DNA from: Veillonella rodentium
Lineage (GTDB): Bacteria > Bacillota > Negativicutes > Veillonellales > Veillonellaceae
Direction of reading: 5' to 3'
Assembly (NCBI RefSeq): GCF_900187285.1
Contig: NZ_LT906470.1
Span: forward strand, 1,493,501 to 1,557,500
Length of the DNA: 64,000 nt
This document shows positions 54,955-63,809 of this stretch, piece after piece (the first letter of the stretch is position 1; each line of letters opens with the position of its first letter). The position numbers were made by a program, and so were the translations under genes. Under the pieces are notes generated by a model. It was given only the letters and a program-made list of their open reading frames with translations. It made no database searches and was not told the DNA's origin.

Positions 54955-56070
54955 TTATCCCACTCGATTTCTAAACAGCCAGCCCGCTATGGACATGGTT
55001 ATAATGGTCAGGATAATCATAGGAATAAAATTGAACCATATATCAACAAAACCTGCCCCTTCCAAATAAATCCGCCGTATCGCTTCAATAGAAAAGCGCA
55101 TAGGATTTACATATGTAATATATTGCAATAATTTCGGCATATTATGAATCGGCGTTGCCAATCCGGATAATAACGCCAAGGGCAATAAAAAAACGAAAAC
55201 ATATACGAGAACCTGCTGCATGTTTTTAGCAATGGCCGAAATAGATAACCCCAATCCGATACTGCTGCATATAAATGTAAATAATACGGCATAGACGAGA
55301 AAAATATTTCCTCGAAACGGAACTTGAAACCAGAACATAGCTAGTAATAGCAATACACTGCTTTGAAACAGGCCTATAAACATTGGAGGTATGGACTTTG
55401 CAATCAAAATCTGCAGGGAGGATACAGGCGTTACCAGCAGCTGGTCAAAGGTTCCCTGCTCTCGTTCTCGCGCCACCGATAAGCCGCCCAGCATGATGAC
55501 TTGTGTCATGCTGACCAAGACGACGAGACCGGCTAAAAAGGTCCACGAAGACTGCTGATTTTCATTGTACCACGTACGAGATTCAATCGTGATCCCCTTA
55601 TGTTCAACACCTAACGCGGTCTGATTGAATTGGGAAATAATTTGTCCCATATACGAAGCGGCAACACCTGATGTCATAGAATTTGTCCCGTTTGCAATAA
55701 CCGTAATTGATGAAGGCTGTTGATGTTTTAATTTCTCTTCAAAATCCTGCGGTATAATCACCGCCATAATTACCTTATTGGAATCGATAAGCGGAGCGAT
55801 TACATCGGGGGAGTCCGCAACTTTATACAAGCTAAAGATGCCCGATGAATTGATAGTTGATTCCAGGGCGGCCGACGTTTGAGTGTGACTTTCATCAACC
55901 AATACATAAGGAACCTTGTTGAGGTTATATGTCGCGGCATAACCGAAGAGGAATCCTTGAATAATAACCGGTACCAGTAAGATTATACGAGTTTTCGGAT
56001 CTTTGAAAGTGGCTAATAGCTCTTTCCATATGATAGCAATGATTTGATTCCAGTACAGGCGCCAATTCAT
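54955..56070 (-). CDS. ABC-2 permease of a YbhR-type efflux pump
   Basis: A 371-residue inner-membrane permease with one N-terminal helix, a large extracytoplasmic domain (about 45-175) and five helices in the C-terminal half. The family block VAREREQGTFDQLLVTPVSSLQILIAK near residue 215 and LPLALLSGLATPIHNMP are typical. It pairs with the permease encoded just upstream (stop and start codons touch). ATG 56070 has better spacing from AAGGTG than the ATG at 56073. No terminator was seen before the riboswitch region. Confidence 0.88.
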   Translation of the reverse strand: MNWRLYWNQIIAIIWKELLATFKDPKTRIILLVPVIIQGFLFGYAATYNLNKVPYVLVDESHTQTSAALESTINSSGIFSLYKVADSPDVIAPLIDSNKVIMAVIIPQDFEEKLKHQQPSSITVIANGTNSMTSGVAASYMGQIISQFNQTALGVEHKGITIESRTWYNENQQSSWTFLAGLVVLVSMTQVIMLGGLSVAREREQGTFDQLLVTPVSSLQILIAKSIPPMFIGLFQSSVLLLLAMFWFQVPFRGNIFLVYAVLFTFICSSIGLGLSISAIAKNMQQVLVYVFVFLLPLALLSGLATPIHNMPKLLQYITYVNPMRFSIEAIRRIYLEGAGFVDIWFNFIPMIILTIITMSIAGWLFRNRVG

Positions 56071-57182
56071 CATTTCACCTTCTTCCTCGTAATATGAATC
56101 GTCAAGAATGTAAAACAAACAGCAAAGCCAGATAAAACAGCGCTGTTCTTAATAATTAAATACCAGTTATTTCCACCCAGAAACAACGATTTCAACAGTT
56201 CCAAATAGTACGTAGAAGGTAACATTCGGGAAACATATTGAATCACCACGGGCTGGGAATGAGGATCAAACAAAAATCCCGTCAACATCAAAGCCGGTAG
56301 AAAGCTTGTAAGTGATGCCATTTGACACGCTAAAAACTGTTTTTTCGTAAGTGCGGATATAAGCAGTCCCATATTTAAGGAAACAATTAAGTACAAGGTT
56401 GACACGATGCAGATAATCCATAAGGAACCACGCATCGGCACGTCATAAAAGAAATACGATACGCCGAGACAAAACAACATGCCCGACATCGCCAATACAT
56501 AATACGGTACGATCTTGGCTAAAATAATTTCAATAGGCTTAACCGGTGTAACGAATAAAGCCTCGAAAGTCCCCCGTTCCCACTCTCTGGCCATGACGAC
56601 AGCCGTAAGAAATACGGATACAATCGTCATGATAATCATGATGAGCCCGGGAATTAAAAACCAGGTACTCGTATTTTCCTCATTAAACCACATGCGATGG
56701 TTCATCGTTATATATCCGCCACGCATCATAAAGGGAATATTCTTAGCTGCCCACAAATTGATGGCTGAGGTAACATAACTTTGCACGCTCATCGCTACCG
56801 AAGTATCGACACCGTAGTAGATTCCCTGTACCTTTCCTTGTCCGCGCATAACTTGAGACGAAAAATCCTGTGGAATCACCAGTATGGCATCCACCTTTCG
56901 TTTTTCCATCAACAGTTCCGCCGTATTTCTGTCTCGAACCGCTATGGGCTGAAAGTACTCGGAACCGTTTAACGAATCATACACACTCTCGGACATTGCA
57001 TCCTGACGTTCCATAACCACCGCTATCGGTACATGCTTAACATCCAACGTTACCCCTGAACCGATGAGGATAATAAGGAGTATAGGTAGTACGACCCCCA
57101 ACAGAATAGTGCTGGGATCGCGCAATACCTGTAAGGTTTCCTTATGTACCAATGAAGAAAACCGTTTTATAAAGCCGTTCAT
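56070..57182 (-). CDS. ABC-2 permease of a YbhS-type efflux pump
   Basis: A 370-residue permease with the same architecture as its neighbour: helix near 27-47, a periplasmic domain, then five helices. The MAREWERGTFEALFVTPVKPIEIILAK block near residue 205 is diagnostic. Together the two permeases form a heterodimer through which the fused ATPase drives export. The start at 57182 follows AGGAGGGGG and overlaps the ATPase gene by 4 bases. Confidence 0.9.
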   Translation of the reverse strand: MNGFIKRFSSLVHKETLQVLRDPSTILLGVVLPILLIILIGSGVTLDVKHVPIAVVMERQDAMSESVYDSLNGSEYFQPIAVRDRNTAELLMEKRKVDAILVIPQDFSSQVMRGQGKVQGIYYGVDTSVAMSVQSYVTSAINLWAAKNIPFMMRGGYITMNHRMWFNEENTSTWFLIPGLIMIIMTIVSVFLTAVVMAREWERGTFEALFVTPVKPIEIILAKIVPYYVLAMSGMLFCLGVSYFFYDVPMRGSLWIICIVSTLYLIVSLNMGLLISALTKKQFLACQMASLTSFLPALMLTGFLFDPHSQPVVIQYVSRMLPSTYYLELLKSLFLGGNNWYLIIKNSAVLSGFAVCFTFLTIHITRKKVK

Positions 57183-58978
57183 GCGTCCCCCTCCTGTTCC
57201 CGCTTTTTCAATATGACGGAGATAAACGCTTCATCCATAGTACAAGTCTCATCGCCGGCAGTCCGTCTGACCTCATCCGGTGTGCCCAATACAACGAGCT
57301 TACCCGCATCCTGAATCATAATGCGGTCACAATATTCCGATTCATCCATAAAATGAGTCGTAATAATAATCGTTGTTCCCCGTTTTGATAAAGAGGTAAT
57401 CTGTCGCCAGAAATTACGCCGCGTAAGCGGGTCAATGCCGCTTGTAGGTTCGTCCAAGAAAAGGATTTTAGGCTCATGCATCAATGCTGCCGCCATGGAC
57501 AGGCGCTGTTTATAACCACCTGGCAAATCACCGGCCATCATATCTCTCACGTCGTTCAGACGAAACTCCTTGATAACGGCTTCTATCCGTTCAAGCTTCT
57601 TCTGTCCGTGAAGACCGTATACACCGGCAAAAAATTTTAGATTTTCCATAACAGACAGATTACCGTACAAAGAAAACTTTTGCGCTACATATCCGAAATT
57701 GCTTCTTGCCGCCGTACGGGATTTAACGACATCAATGCCGGCCACGCGCAAATTCCCGCTCGTTACGGGCAACAATCCGCATAACATACGGAATGTCGTC
57801 GTCTTTCCCGCTCCGTTAGGGCCCAGCAGACCGAATACCTCTCCGCGCTGCACCGTAAACGAGGTATTGGCAACCGCCGTAAAATCATCGAATTTTCTTA
57901 CCAAATGGGATACGGAAATTTCTATATGCCGCTCGGCCATTTCATTTGGGCTCAATAAATGATTTCGTTCTTTTTCTATCGCACTTTCATCTATGTCCAT
58001 ATTTAAGCGACCTAAAAACTCACCCCCTTGCCCGGAGGCAAACTCATCCTCTTTTAACAGCATCATAAAGGTATCTTCCAAACGGCTTTGAACAGGCTGT
58101 TCCTCCATACCGTACTCGCTAAGCCAAGGAATCGAAGGCATTTCTTTCGTTTTTATGTACCGCACGGCACCGGCCTCCGGAACGGCATCCGTCACGCATT
58201 GCGTATCATCCATCAATGCGGCCTGCACATTTCTCATGCTCAATGTTTTCGGAATCTTTACCTGAAAGCATCGTCCCTCAGACATTTTAGTTAATTCATG
58301 CGGCGTACCCGTTGCCAAAAAACGCCCCTTATTGAGGACAAAAACATCTTTACAACGTTCCGCCTCGTCCATGTACGCAGTAGTGACAAGTACGCTGATT
58401 CCATCTGTACGTACTAACGACTCTAAAATCTCCCATAAATCACGTCTTGAAAATGGGTCAACCCCTACCGTAGGCTCATCAAGCAGCAATAGCTCCGGAG
58501 ATCGTACCAGTGTACAGGCCAGACTGAGTTTTTGCTTCATACCGCCCGATAATTTACCGGCGGGACGCTTAGTAAATTTTGATAGCCCCGTCATATGCAG
58601 TAAGTTTTCGAACCGTTCCGTTCTCACCCTCGGAGGGATACCATGTAAATCCGCATACAGATTCATGTTTTCACTGACCGATAATTCCTCATAAAGGCCG
58701 AATTTCTGAGGCATATAACTCAGTCTGTCTTGAACTTTCTGCGAATATGCTTTCACGTCCATTCCGAGAACATCTAAAGAGCCGGACGTGGAGTCCAATA
58801 AACCGGCTATCAACCGGATAAGCGTTGTTTTTCCCGCACCATCCGGTCCCACTAATGCAGTTAAACAACCTTTCCGAATTTTAAAATCCAGATGGTCCAA
58901 TGCTATTTTAGGAGCAGCTCCGACAATAGGAAATTCTTTATATAATTGTGACGCTTCGATTGCATATACATCATTCAC
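57179..58978 (-). CDS. Fused two-domain ABC ATPase (YbhF type)
   Basis: A 599-residue protein with two full nucleotide-binding domains. Domain 1 (about 7-240) has VGPDGAGKTTLIRL and KLSGGMKQKLSLACTL. Domain 2 (about 350-590) has LGPNGAGKTTTFRM, LPGGYKQRLSMAAAL and LFLDEPTSGIDP. The second signature begins PGG rather than SGG, a tolerated change. The start is a GTG at 58978 with GAGGTG upstream. Fusion of both domains matches E. coli YbhF, which works with two permeases and an HlyD-type adaptor. Confidence 0.92.
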   Translation of the reverse strand: MNDVYAIEASQLYKEFPIVGAAPKIALDHLDFKIRKGCLTALVGPDGAGKTTLIRLIAGLLDSTSGSLDVLGMDVKAYSQKVQDRLSYMPQKFGLYEELSVSENMNLYADLHGIPPRVRTERFENLLHMTGLSKFTKRPAGKLSGGMKQKLSLACTLVRSPELLLLDEPTVGVDPFSRRDLWEILESLVRTDGISVLVTTAYMDEAERCKDVFVLNKGRFLATGTPHELTKMSEGRCFQVKIPKTLSMRNVQAALMDDTQCVTDAVPEAGAVRYIKTKEMPSIPWLSEYGMEEQPVQSRLEDTFMMLLKEDEFASGQGGEFLGRLNMDIDESAIEKERNHLLSPNEMAERHIEISVSHLVRKFDDFTAVANTSFTVQRGEVFGLLGPNGAGKTTTFRMLCGLLPVTSGNLRVAGIDVVKSRTAARSNFGYVAQKFSLYGNLSVMENLKFFAGVYGLHGQKKLERIEAVIKEFRLNDVRDMMAGDLPGGYKQRLSMAAALMHEPKILFLDEPTSGIDPLTRRNFWRQITSLSKRGTTIIITTHFMDESEYCDRIMIQDAGKLVVLGTPDEVRRTAGDETCTMDEAFISVILKKREQEGDA

Positions 58979-58987
58979 CGCACACCT

Positions 58988-60028
58988 CTATATATCAATG
59001 GAAACAGTGGCAGGCATTCCTAAACGGAGACGATTATCAGGATCATCCACATATACCCGCACTTCATACACAAGTGTAGTACGCACATCCTCCGTTTCTA
59101 CCGATTTAGGTGTAAATTCCGCTACGGAGGATATATATCCGATTGTGCCGTGAATCGGTTCATTCTTATTGGTATCCGTCGTCACATTCGCATCCATACC
59201 GTTATAAATCTTCCCTAAATCCCGTTCGTTCACATATACACGGACCCATTTCTTAGTATTCTCAGCCAATTTAAATACAGGTGTATTCGGTGAAGCCATA
59301 TCGCCGACCTGTAATAATCGGGCCGTTATAACACCGTCTACAGGAGCCGTTAATACGGTTTGGTTCAACAAGAACTCCTGACGGGCCAGTTCGCTTTTCA
59401 TCGCATCCAATTGTGCCTGGGCCTGTGCTATATCTTCCTGTCTCGGTCCTGCAACAGCTAAATTATATGCTTGCTGCGCCTCATTCAATTTAGCTTCCGC
59501 CACTTTCACTTTCGCCTGTATATCATCTACGGACTGTCGACTGACGGCCTTACCATTTGAAGCATTATAGGATTTTTGCAGCTTATCGAACTCCTGCGTC
59601 GATTGAGCCAGCGAAGCCTCTGCAGATGTAACTCGTGCCGATGCCTGGGCGATTTCTTCAGGTCTGCTCCCTGCCTGCAACTTAGCCACTACCGCTTCCT
59701 GTGCTGCAATGGTATCCTTAGCTTGCCGTACAGCAAGACTCAATTCATCAGAATTTAAATAGCCCAATATCTGCCCCTTGGTTACGACCGCCCCTTCATC
59801 CACTAAAAGGCTGGAAATCCGATCACTGCCCCGGAATGCAACATTCACTTCCCGCAGATTCACATTGCCTTGCAACACAATGTGATGAGCCGCCATATAC
59901 GCTTCATATTGATAATAAGCATAATAACCTGCACCGCCCAGAATAATTAGAAGAGCAATCATTATACTTATACACTTTTTTCTATTATTCGCCATCCATC
60001 GTTTAACGACATCAAATTTCTCTTTCAT
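58988..60028 (-). CDS. HlyD-family membrane fusion protein of the efflux pump
   Basis: A 346-residue periplasmic adaptor. After an N-terminal anchor helix (about 19-38) come a split lipoyl domain, a long alpha-hairpin (about 85-190) with ASARVTSAEASLAQSTQEFD and VKVAEAKLNEAQQAYNLAVA, and a beta-barrel domain with VLTAPVDGVITARLLQVGDM. It bridges the inner-membrane ABC complex and the TolC-type channel. ATG 60028 has AAGGGG at better spacing than the ATG at 60034. Confidence 0.92.
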   Translation of the reverse strand: MKEKFDVVKRWMANNRKKCISIMIALLIILGGAGYYAYYQYEAYMAAHHIVLQGNVNLREVNVAFRGSDRISSLLVDEGAVVTKGQILGYLNSDELSLAVRQAKDTIAAQEAVVAKLQAGSRPEEIAQASARVTSAEASLAQSTQEFDKLQKSYNASNGKAVSRQSVDDIQAKVKVAEAKLNEAQQAYNLAVAGPRQEDIAQAQAQLDAMKSELARQEFLLNQTVLTAPVDGVITARLLQVGDMASPNTPVFKLAENTKKWVRVYVNERDLGKIYNGMDANVTTDTNKNEPIHGTIGYISSVAEFTPKSVETEDVRTTLVYEVRVYVDDPDNRLRLGMPATVSIDI

Positions 60029-60049
60029 AATCATTCCCCTTCTCTGGCA

Positions 60050-61747
60050 CTATTTCTTAGCATGCGAATCCGCCTCTGCCGCCTGATCGATGTCCATAGC
60101 TTCCCAACCACCGCCTAGAGACTTGAATAAACGAATGATATCGGCAAATTCCTGTCCCCGACTCATAATATATTGCCGCCTTGCAGATAATACATTTCGT
60201 CTCGCATCAAGAACACTTAAATAATCGCTAAGGCCGGAGTCAAAATTGGTTTGTGCCAGTGACTCCGCTTGTTTTGACGATTCTACGGCAGATTTTAATT
60301 CCTCGGACTTAATATAATCCTGAGATGCATCCGTCACCGCATTTCGGACCTCCCCGACAGCTTTCAAAACAGTTTCCTCATAATCAGCTAAATATTCCTG
60401 TTCCTTTTCTGTTTGTACTTTTATATTCTTCCGGATAGCTCCGGCATGAAAAATAGGCATCGTTATTGACGGTCCTATCCCTATCATCTTCCCGATGACT
60501 GAAACGAGTCCACCCGATGCAAACGACTCCAATCCTATACTGCCATTCAGTGAAAATCTAGGCTTAAGATCAGCCTTTGCTGACTTCGTTTTCTGCTGCT
60601 GTGCCGCAATACGTCGTTCAGCCGCCTGTATATCCGGTCTTTGCCGTAAAGCTTCCGCCGGTATGCCGATAAACATATGCGGATCCACCGTCGGTAACGA
60701 AGCATCATCCGTCAATAACCCATCGACTTCGCCCGGAACCGTTCCTGTCAATATAGAGATGGCGGACATTGTGGAGGCTATATTTTTCTTTAATGAAGGA
60801 ATCTCCGCCTGAGTCTGAGACAATGCATATGTAGCCTGTTGTACCGGTAATTCATTTATAATGCCTGACTGATAATTTACCTTGAGCAGTTCCAACGCTT
60901 CCTGTTGCCGCTTCACATCATCTTCCGTAATGCGCAATTGCTCCTGAAAGGTTCTTAACGACATATACTGTAATGCGGTTTCCGCACTCAACGATACCCA
61001 TGTGGAATATAAATCCGCCTGTGATGCCTGCAGCGAATTCGATGCAGCACGTGAATTGGCTTTCTGTCTTCCGAATATATCAATTTCCCATCGGGCATCA
61101 ACTCCCAGTTTGCCCGTTTCTACAGTTCTCGTCGTCTTATCAGGTAAAGGTAAACTCTTTATTTCTTCTCGGTCCGAATCCCATTCGCCCTGCCCTCTGT
61201 TAGCAGACCATGAAGCGGAAGCATCCAGCCAGGGTAATCGTTGCGCTTCAGCAATTCCCAACTGCAACCGACCTTGTCTAACTCGAGAGCGCGCCACCTC
61301 TAGTTGCCTGTTATTTTTAAGAGTTAAATCAATTAACCGGTCCAATACGGGATCGTTAAACACCTTCCACCAGTAGGCTAATTCATCTTCACTGACCGCT
61401 TTCCCTTCCACAACCTCATACGGTGTCGGATGTTTTCCCGCTTCTTCCACCCAAGAATGCTCATTCAATTCTTTGGTTGCTTTTTGTTTTTCTGAAAGCT
61501 TCGCTTCATCAGCAGATGACTTCTTTTTTTTATCTTTTCCATCCTTGTAATACGATGCAATAACAGGACTACCTTGGTCAGAGGCCTCAACAGTGCCTTC
61601 AGTTCCATGCTGTACTATCGTTGTATACCGATTATTTTGATCTGCAGTGCCGTTCGATTGACTGAAACTGATACCCCCACCAACGCTCCAAGCCCCCAGC
61701 GCTAAACATATATAAACAGTTAAAAGTTGTTCTCTATTCATCTTCAT
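60050..61747 (-). CDS. TolC/NodT-type outer-membrane efflux protein
   Basis: A 565-residue outer-membrane factor forming the exit duct. A signal peptide (about 1-30) is followed by an unusual charged stretch (KDGKDKKKKSSADEAKLSEK, about 70-90), then two OEP repeats of long helices with beta strands, such as NNRQLEVARSRVRQGRLQLG and RPDIQAAERRIAAQQQKTKS. No lipobox cysteine is seen, unlike many NodT proteins. ATG 61747 follows GAGG; a TTG at 61753 is in frame. It leads the five-gene efflux operon. Confidence 0.9.
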   Translation of the reverse strand: MKMNREQLLTVYICLALGAWSVGGGISFSQSNGTADQNNRYTTIVQHGTEGTVEASDQGSPVIASYYKDGKDKKKKSSADEAKLSEKQKATKELNEHSWVEEAGKHPTPYEVVEGKAVSEDELAYWWKVFNDPVLDRLIDLTLKNNRQLEVARSRVRQGRLQLGIAEAQRLPWLDASASWSANRGQGEWDSDREEIKSLPLPDKTTRTVETGKLGVDARWEIDIFGRQKANSRAASNSLQASQADLYSTWVSLSAETALQYMSLRTFQEQLRITEDDVKRQQEALELLKVNYQSGIINELPVQQATYALSQTQAEIPSLKKNIASTMSAISILTGTVPGEVDGLLTDDASLPTVDPHMFIGIPAEALRQRPDIQAAERRIAAQQQKTKSAKADLKPRFSLNGSIGLESFASGGLVSVIGKMIGIGPSITMPIFHAGAIRKNIKVQTEKEQEYLADYEETVLKAVGEVRNAVTDASQDYIKSEELKSAVESSKQAESLAQTNFDSGLSDYLSVLDARRNVLSARRQYIMSRGQEFADIIRLFKSLGGGWEAMDIDQAAEADSHAKK

Positions 61748-61851
61748 AGCCAACCTCTTTTCATTTTCATATATATACGTATCATTATATATTCATCATA
61801 TAATATAAAACCGTTATTTATTAATAATATGAAGTATCATTACAATCTAGC

Positions 61852-61880
61852 TTGAGTTTTATCCGACTTTCACATAAAAT
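61852..61880 (+). promoter_or_regulatory. Promoter of the XRE regulator gene
   Basis: TTGAGT (61852-61857), a 17-base spacer and TAAAAT (61875-61880), 35 bases before the start codon. Confidence 0.65.
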
Positions 61881-61915
61881 AAAATATATTAAAACAATTT
61901 TACTGGAGGCCCATC

Positions 61916-62194
61916 ATGTATATCGGTGAAATCATCAGAACCTATCGCGAACAACATAATATGACGATTGAGGAGTTCGCAACCAGATCAAATCTAAGTC
62001 AAACAGAAATCAGTCAATTGGAAGAACTATTTCAAGCCGATGGAAGTACACCCCATCCTGTTGCGATGCGACAAATCAAAAATATAGCAGAAGCCATCGG
62101 ACAGCCAATCCCCGTCATTATGAATCAGATTTCTTCGAATCAAGAAGTCGTCGTTAACGTAGTGGCTGAATCGGATCAACCTCACGCAAAATAA
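61916..62194 (+). CDS. Small XRE-family HTH regulator
   Basis: A 92-residue protein with one Cro/CI-type helix-turn-helix in the first 65 residues: IIRTYREQHNMTIEEFATRS, then LSQTEISQLEEL. The rest is a short tail (VVVNVVAESDQ), so it is almost only a DNA-binding domain. Divergent from the efflux operon across 168 bases, it may regulate that operon or itself. GGAGG precedes ATG 61916. No typical toxin partner is next to it. Confidence 0.85.
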   Translation: MYIGEIIRTYREQHNMTIEEFATRSNLSQTEISQLEELFQADGSTPHPVAMRQIKNIAEAIGQPIPVIMNQISSNQEVVVNVVAESDQPHAK

Positions 62195-62380
62195 TATGAG
62201 ACTCTTACACCATCGGGTAGCGTAAAAGGCTCATCATTGCTTAAAAACATCTTCTATATGACAATTAATATAAACAAACTTAAATAATATGATAGTAAAA
62301 ATTAAATTACATTGTAGAAATAGTACTGCGTTATATTAATAAAGTGATACAATACAGCAATAAAAAATACCATAACGATA

Positions 62381-62432
62381 AAAGGGACTGTCCTCAAAAT
62401 GCAATTCTACTGCATTCTAAGGACAGTCCCTT
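62381..62432. terminator. Hairpin upstream of the tRNA pair terminator
   Basis: AAGGGACTGTCCT pairs with AGGACAGTCCCTT, with an inner TGCA stem. On the minus strand TTTTATCG follows. It may be a backup terminator for the tRNA transcript or the end of the XRE unit. The rest of 62195-62498 holds no gene. Confidence 0.55.
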
Positions 62433-62464
62433 AATCATATTTGAATTTTTTGGGGTTATAGGAC

Positions 62465-62494
62465 AAAAAGAAAAACCCGCACAACATGCGGGTT
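62465..62494 (-). terminator. Terminator of the tRNA-Trp/tRNA-Arg transcript
   Basis: A AACCCGC / GCGGGTT stem is followed by TTTCTTTTT on the minus strand, 5 bases past tRNA-Arg. Confidence 0.85.
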
Positions 62495-62498
62495 AATT

Positions 62499-62575
62499 TG
62501 GTGACCCAGAAGGGATTCGAACCCCTGGCCTTTTGATTCGTAGTCAAACGCTCTATCCAGCTGAGCTACTGAGTC
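62499..62575 (-). tRNA. tRNA-Arg (anticodon ACG)
   Basis: A 77-base tRNA with encoded CCA. The acceptor is GACTCAG / CTGGGTC, the anticodon stem TTTGA/TCAAA encloses CTACGAA (anticodon ACG, read as ICG after deamination), and the T loop is GGTTCGAATCC. It follows tRNA-Trp by 100 bases in the same transcript. Confidence 0.97.
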
Positions 62576-62675
62576 ATAAATTGAGTACTCACTTATATTA
62601 ACATAATGTCTGCTTTAAAGCAAGCATTTATTTAACATTTCGAGCACTTCACAGTCAAAAGGCTGAAAATAAATT

Positions 62676-62751
62676 TGGCAGGGGCAGTAGGACTTGAACC
62701 CACAACCAACGGTTTTGGAGACCGCTACTCTACCAATTGAGCTATACCCCT
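62676..62751 (-). tRNA. tRNA-Trp (anticodon CCA)
   Basis: A 76-base tRNA with encoded CCA. The acceptor is AGGGGTA / TGCCCCT, the anticodon stem GCGGT/ACCGT encloses CTCCAAA (anticodon CCA), and the T loop is GGTTCAAGTCC. A near-consensus promoter lies 32-60 bases upstream. Confidence 0.97.
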
Positions 62752-62782
62752 ATCTCCACCAAGCCATGCTTGATACTTGATT

Positions 62783-62811
62783 ATCATAACAAAAAACAGG
62801 GACGCTGTCAA
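62783..62811 (-). promoter_or_regulatory. Promoter of the tRNA-Trp/tRNA-Arg unit
   Basis: On the minus strand, TTGACA (62806-62811), a 17-base spacer and TATGAT (62783-62788). Confidence 0.85.
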
Positions 62812-62854
62812 GAAATACGCGCATTCTAAATAGTAAAATCACCGCGTCCCGGAA

Positions 62855-62880
62855 GGAAAAGAGCCCTAAAAAGGGCTCTT
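62855..62880 (-). terminator. Terminator facing the gene-poor region
   Basis: An AAGAGCCC / GGGCTCTT stem with a 6-base loop is followed by TTTTCCTT on the minus strand. No gene lies directly upstream on that strand until the 5S rRNA, so it ends an unannotated transcript or read-through from the rRNA operon. Confidence 0.75.
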
Positions 62881-62967
62881 CTGTCTACCTAACTTTTACC
62901 TTTATATATACGGGAGATGGTATATATAATTAGAGAGTTTTGTATATGTATTGTTTTGTTTATACAC

Positions 62968-63045
62968 AGGGAGAGTATTGTTGTGTATTAAGTGTTGTTT
63001 TATGTGTTGTATTGTTTTGTGTTGTTTGTATTATTTGTAAAAGGG
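62968..63045 (+). other. C-free G/T-rich tract
   Basis: 78 bases contain no cytosine and are mostly T and G in repeated TTGT / GTTGT words. It has no ORF of note. On the minus strand it would be an A/C-rich unstructured RNA. Confidence 0.7.
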
Positions 63046-63060
63046 ACAGGTAAAAGTTAT

Positions 63061-63110
63061 TAGCAGTAGACCTCCATTCCTTAGTTGACCTCAATCAACT
63101 ATTGCTAGTA
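63061..63110. repeat. Nested inverted repeats
   Basis: TAGCAGTAG (63061-63069) pairs with CTATTGCTA (one mismatch), enclosing an inner TAGTTGA / TCAACTA hairpin and an unpaired ACCTCC strand. It could fold as a bulged hairpin RNA. Confidence 0.5.
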
Positions 63111-63256
63111 TATAGACACTTCGTGAAAAGATAGTGAAGGTTTCATGTTCTACCAAAAATATACGGGTATTTTTTTGGACATACGAAAAATATGAAAAAG
63201 CCGGAAAACCATAGTATATTACTAAATATTAAATTATTTGTATATCATTCAAAAAC

Positions 63257-63278
63257 ATAATTCATATATATGAATTAT
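63257..63278. repeat. 22-bp perfect palindrome
   Basis: ATAATTCATAT is followed directly by its reverse complement ATATGAATTAT, with no spacer and no T-run. It is in AT-rich non-coding sequence and may be a protein-binding site. Confidence 0.5.
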
Positions 63279-63401
63279 TAAATGAAGTACCAAAATTTGT
63301 ACATAATGGAGGCCTAACCGTATAGAAATACCTATGTTAACTTACCAATATAATCAGCAAATCCTTATATATAGTTTCACCCTTAGCCATAGTGGGTGTT
63401 C

Positions 63402-63487
63402 GTCTCTGTGGAGTTCCCTATGTAGCTTCGCTACATGGTAACTCTTGCGCGCTGAACTAAGCGACGCAGTGAATTTGTCGTCGGTTA
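63402..63487 (-). repeat. Tandem repeat copy 1 (degenerate)
   Basis: It shares CTGTGGAxTTCCCT, a hairpin, TGGTAAxTCTT and GCAGTGAATxTGTCGTC with copy 3. Its hairpin (63420-63436) is ATGTAGC / GCTACAT, a different stem sequence from the other copies but fully paired. The matching minus-strand reading frame contains a stop, so it is not coding. Confidence 0.75.
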
Positions 63488-63606
63488 GTTCTTATTACCT
63501 TTAGGTTCTCCTAATTGCTTCCTCACTATGGATTTTCCTTCACCGCTTTGCAGTTCAGTAAATCTTACGTTCGGAAGAAGGTGATGTGTGGGCCCCATAC
63601 GTCGTT
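63485..63606 (-). repeat. Tandem repeat copy 2, with 37-codon ORF
   Basis: It shares CCTAATTGCTTCCTCACT and AAATCTTACGTTCGGAAGAA with copy 3 and lies 121 bases before it. The hairpin (63542-63554) is ACTGC/GCGGT on the minus strand with one G-U pair, but has an A-C mismatch on the plus strand. A minus-strand ORF from ATG 63598 to 63485 begins MGPTHHLLPNVRFTELQ. Confidence 0.75.
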
Positions 63607-63611
63607 TAATC

Positions 63612-63727
63612 CTAATTACTTTTCGCTTGCCCTAATTGCTTCCTCACTGTGGATTTCCCTTTACTGCTTCGCAGTTTGGTAAATCTTACGTTCGGAAGAA
63701 AGTGATGCAGTGAATCTGTCGTCACGT
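63612..63727 (-). repeat. Tandem repeat copy 3, with 37-codon ORF
   Basis: The hairpin (63663-63675) is ACTGC / GCAGT. A minus-strand ORF from GTG 63725 (GGAGG six bases upstream) to 63612 begins with VTTDSLHHFLPNVRFTKL and parallels that of copy 2 (HHxLPNVRFT, VRKQLG). Most differences between the two copies change the amino acid, so coding selection is doubtful. Confidence 0.75.
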
Positions 63728-63809
63728 TGTTCCTCCATCTTCTACTGCCCTACTTTTCCCACACCGTCTTATTGATTTATACAGATAGAGACTACTTGTA
63801 CAGCCTTGG

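Noticed and set aside
63402..63727. CRISPR array
   Set aside because: Three degenerate units of about 121 bp with no short identical repeats or unique spacers, and no cas genes in the window.
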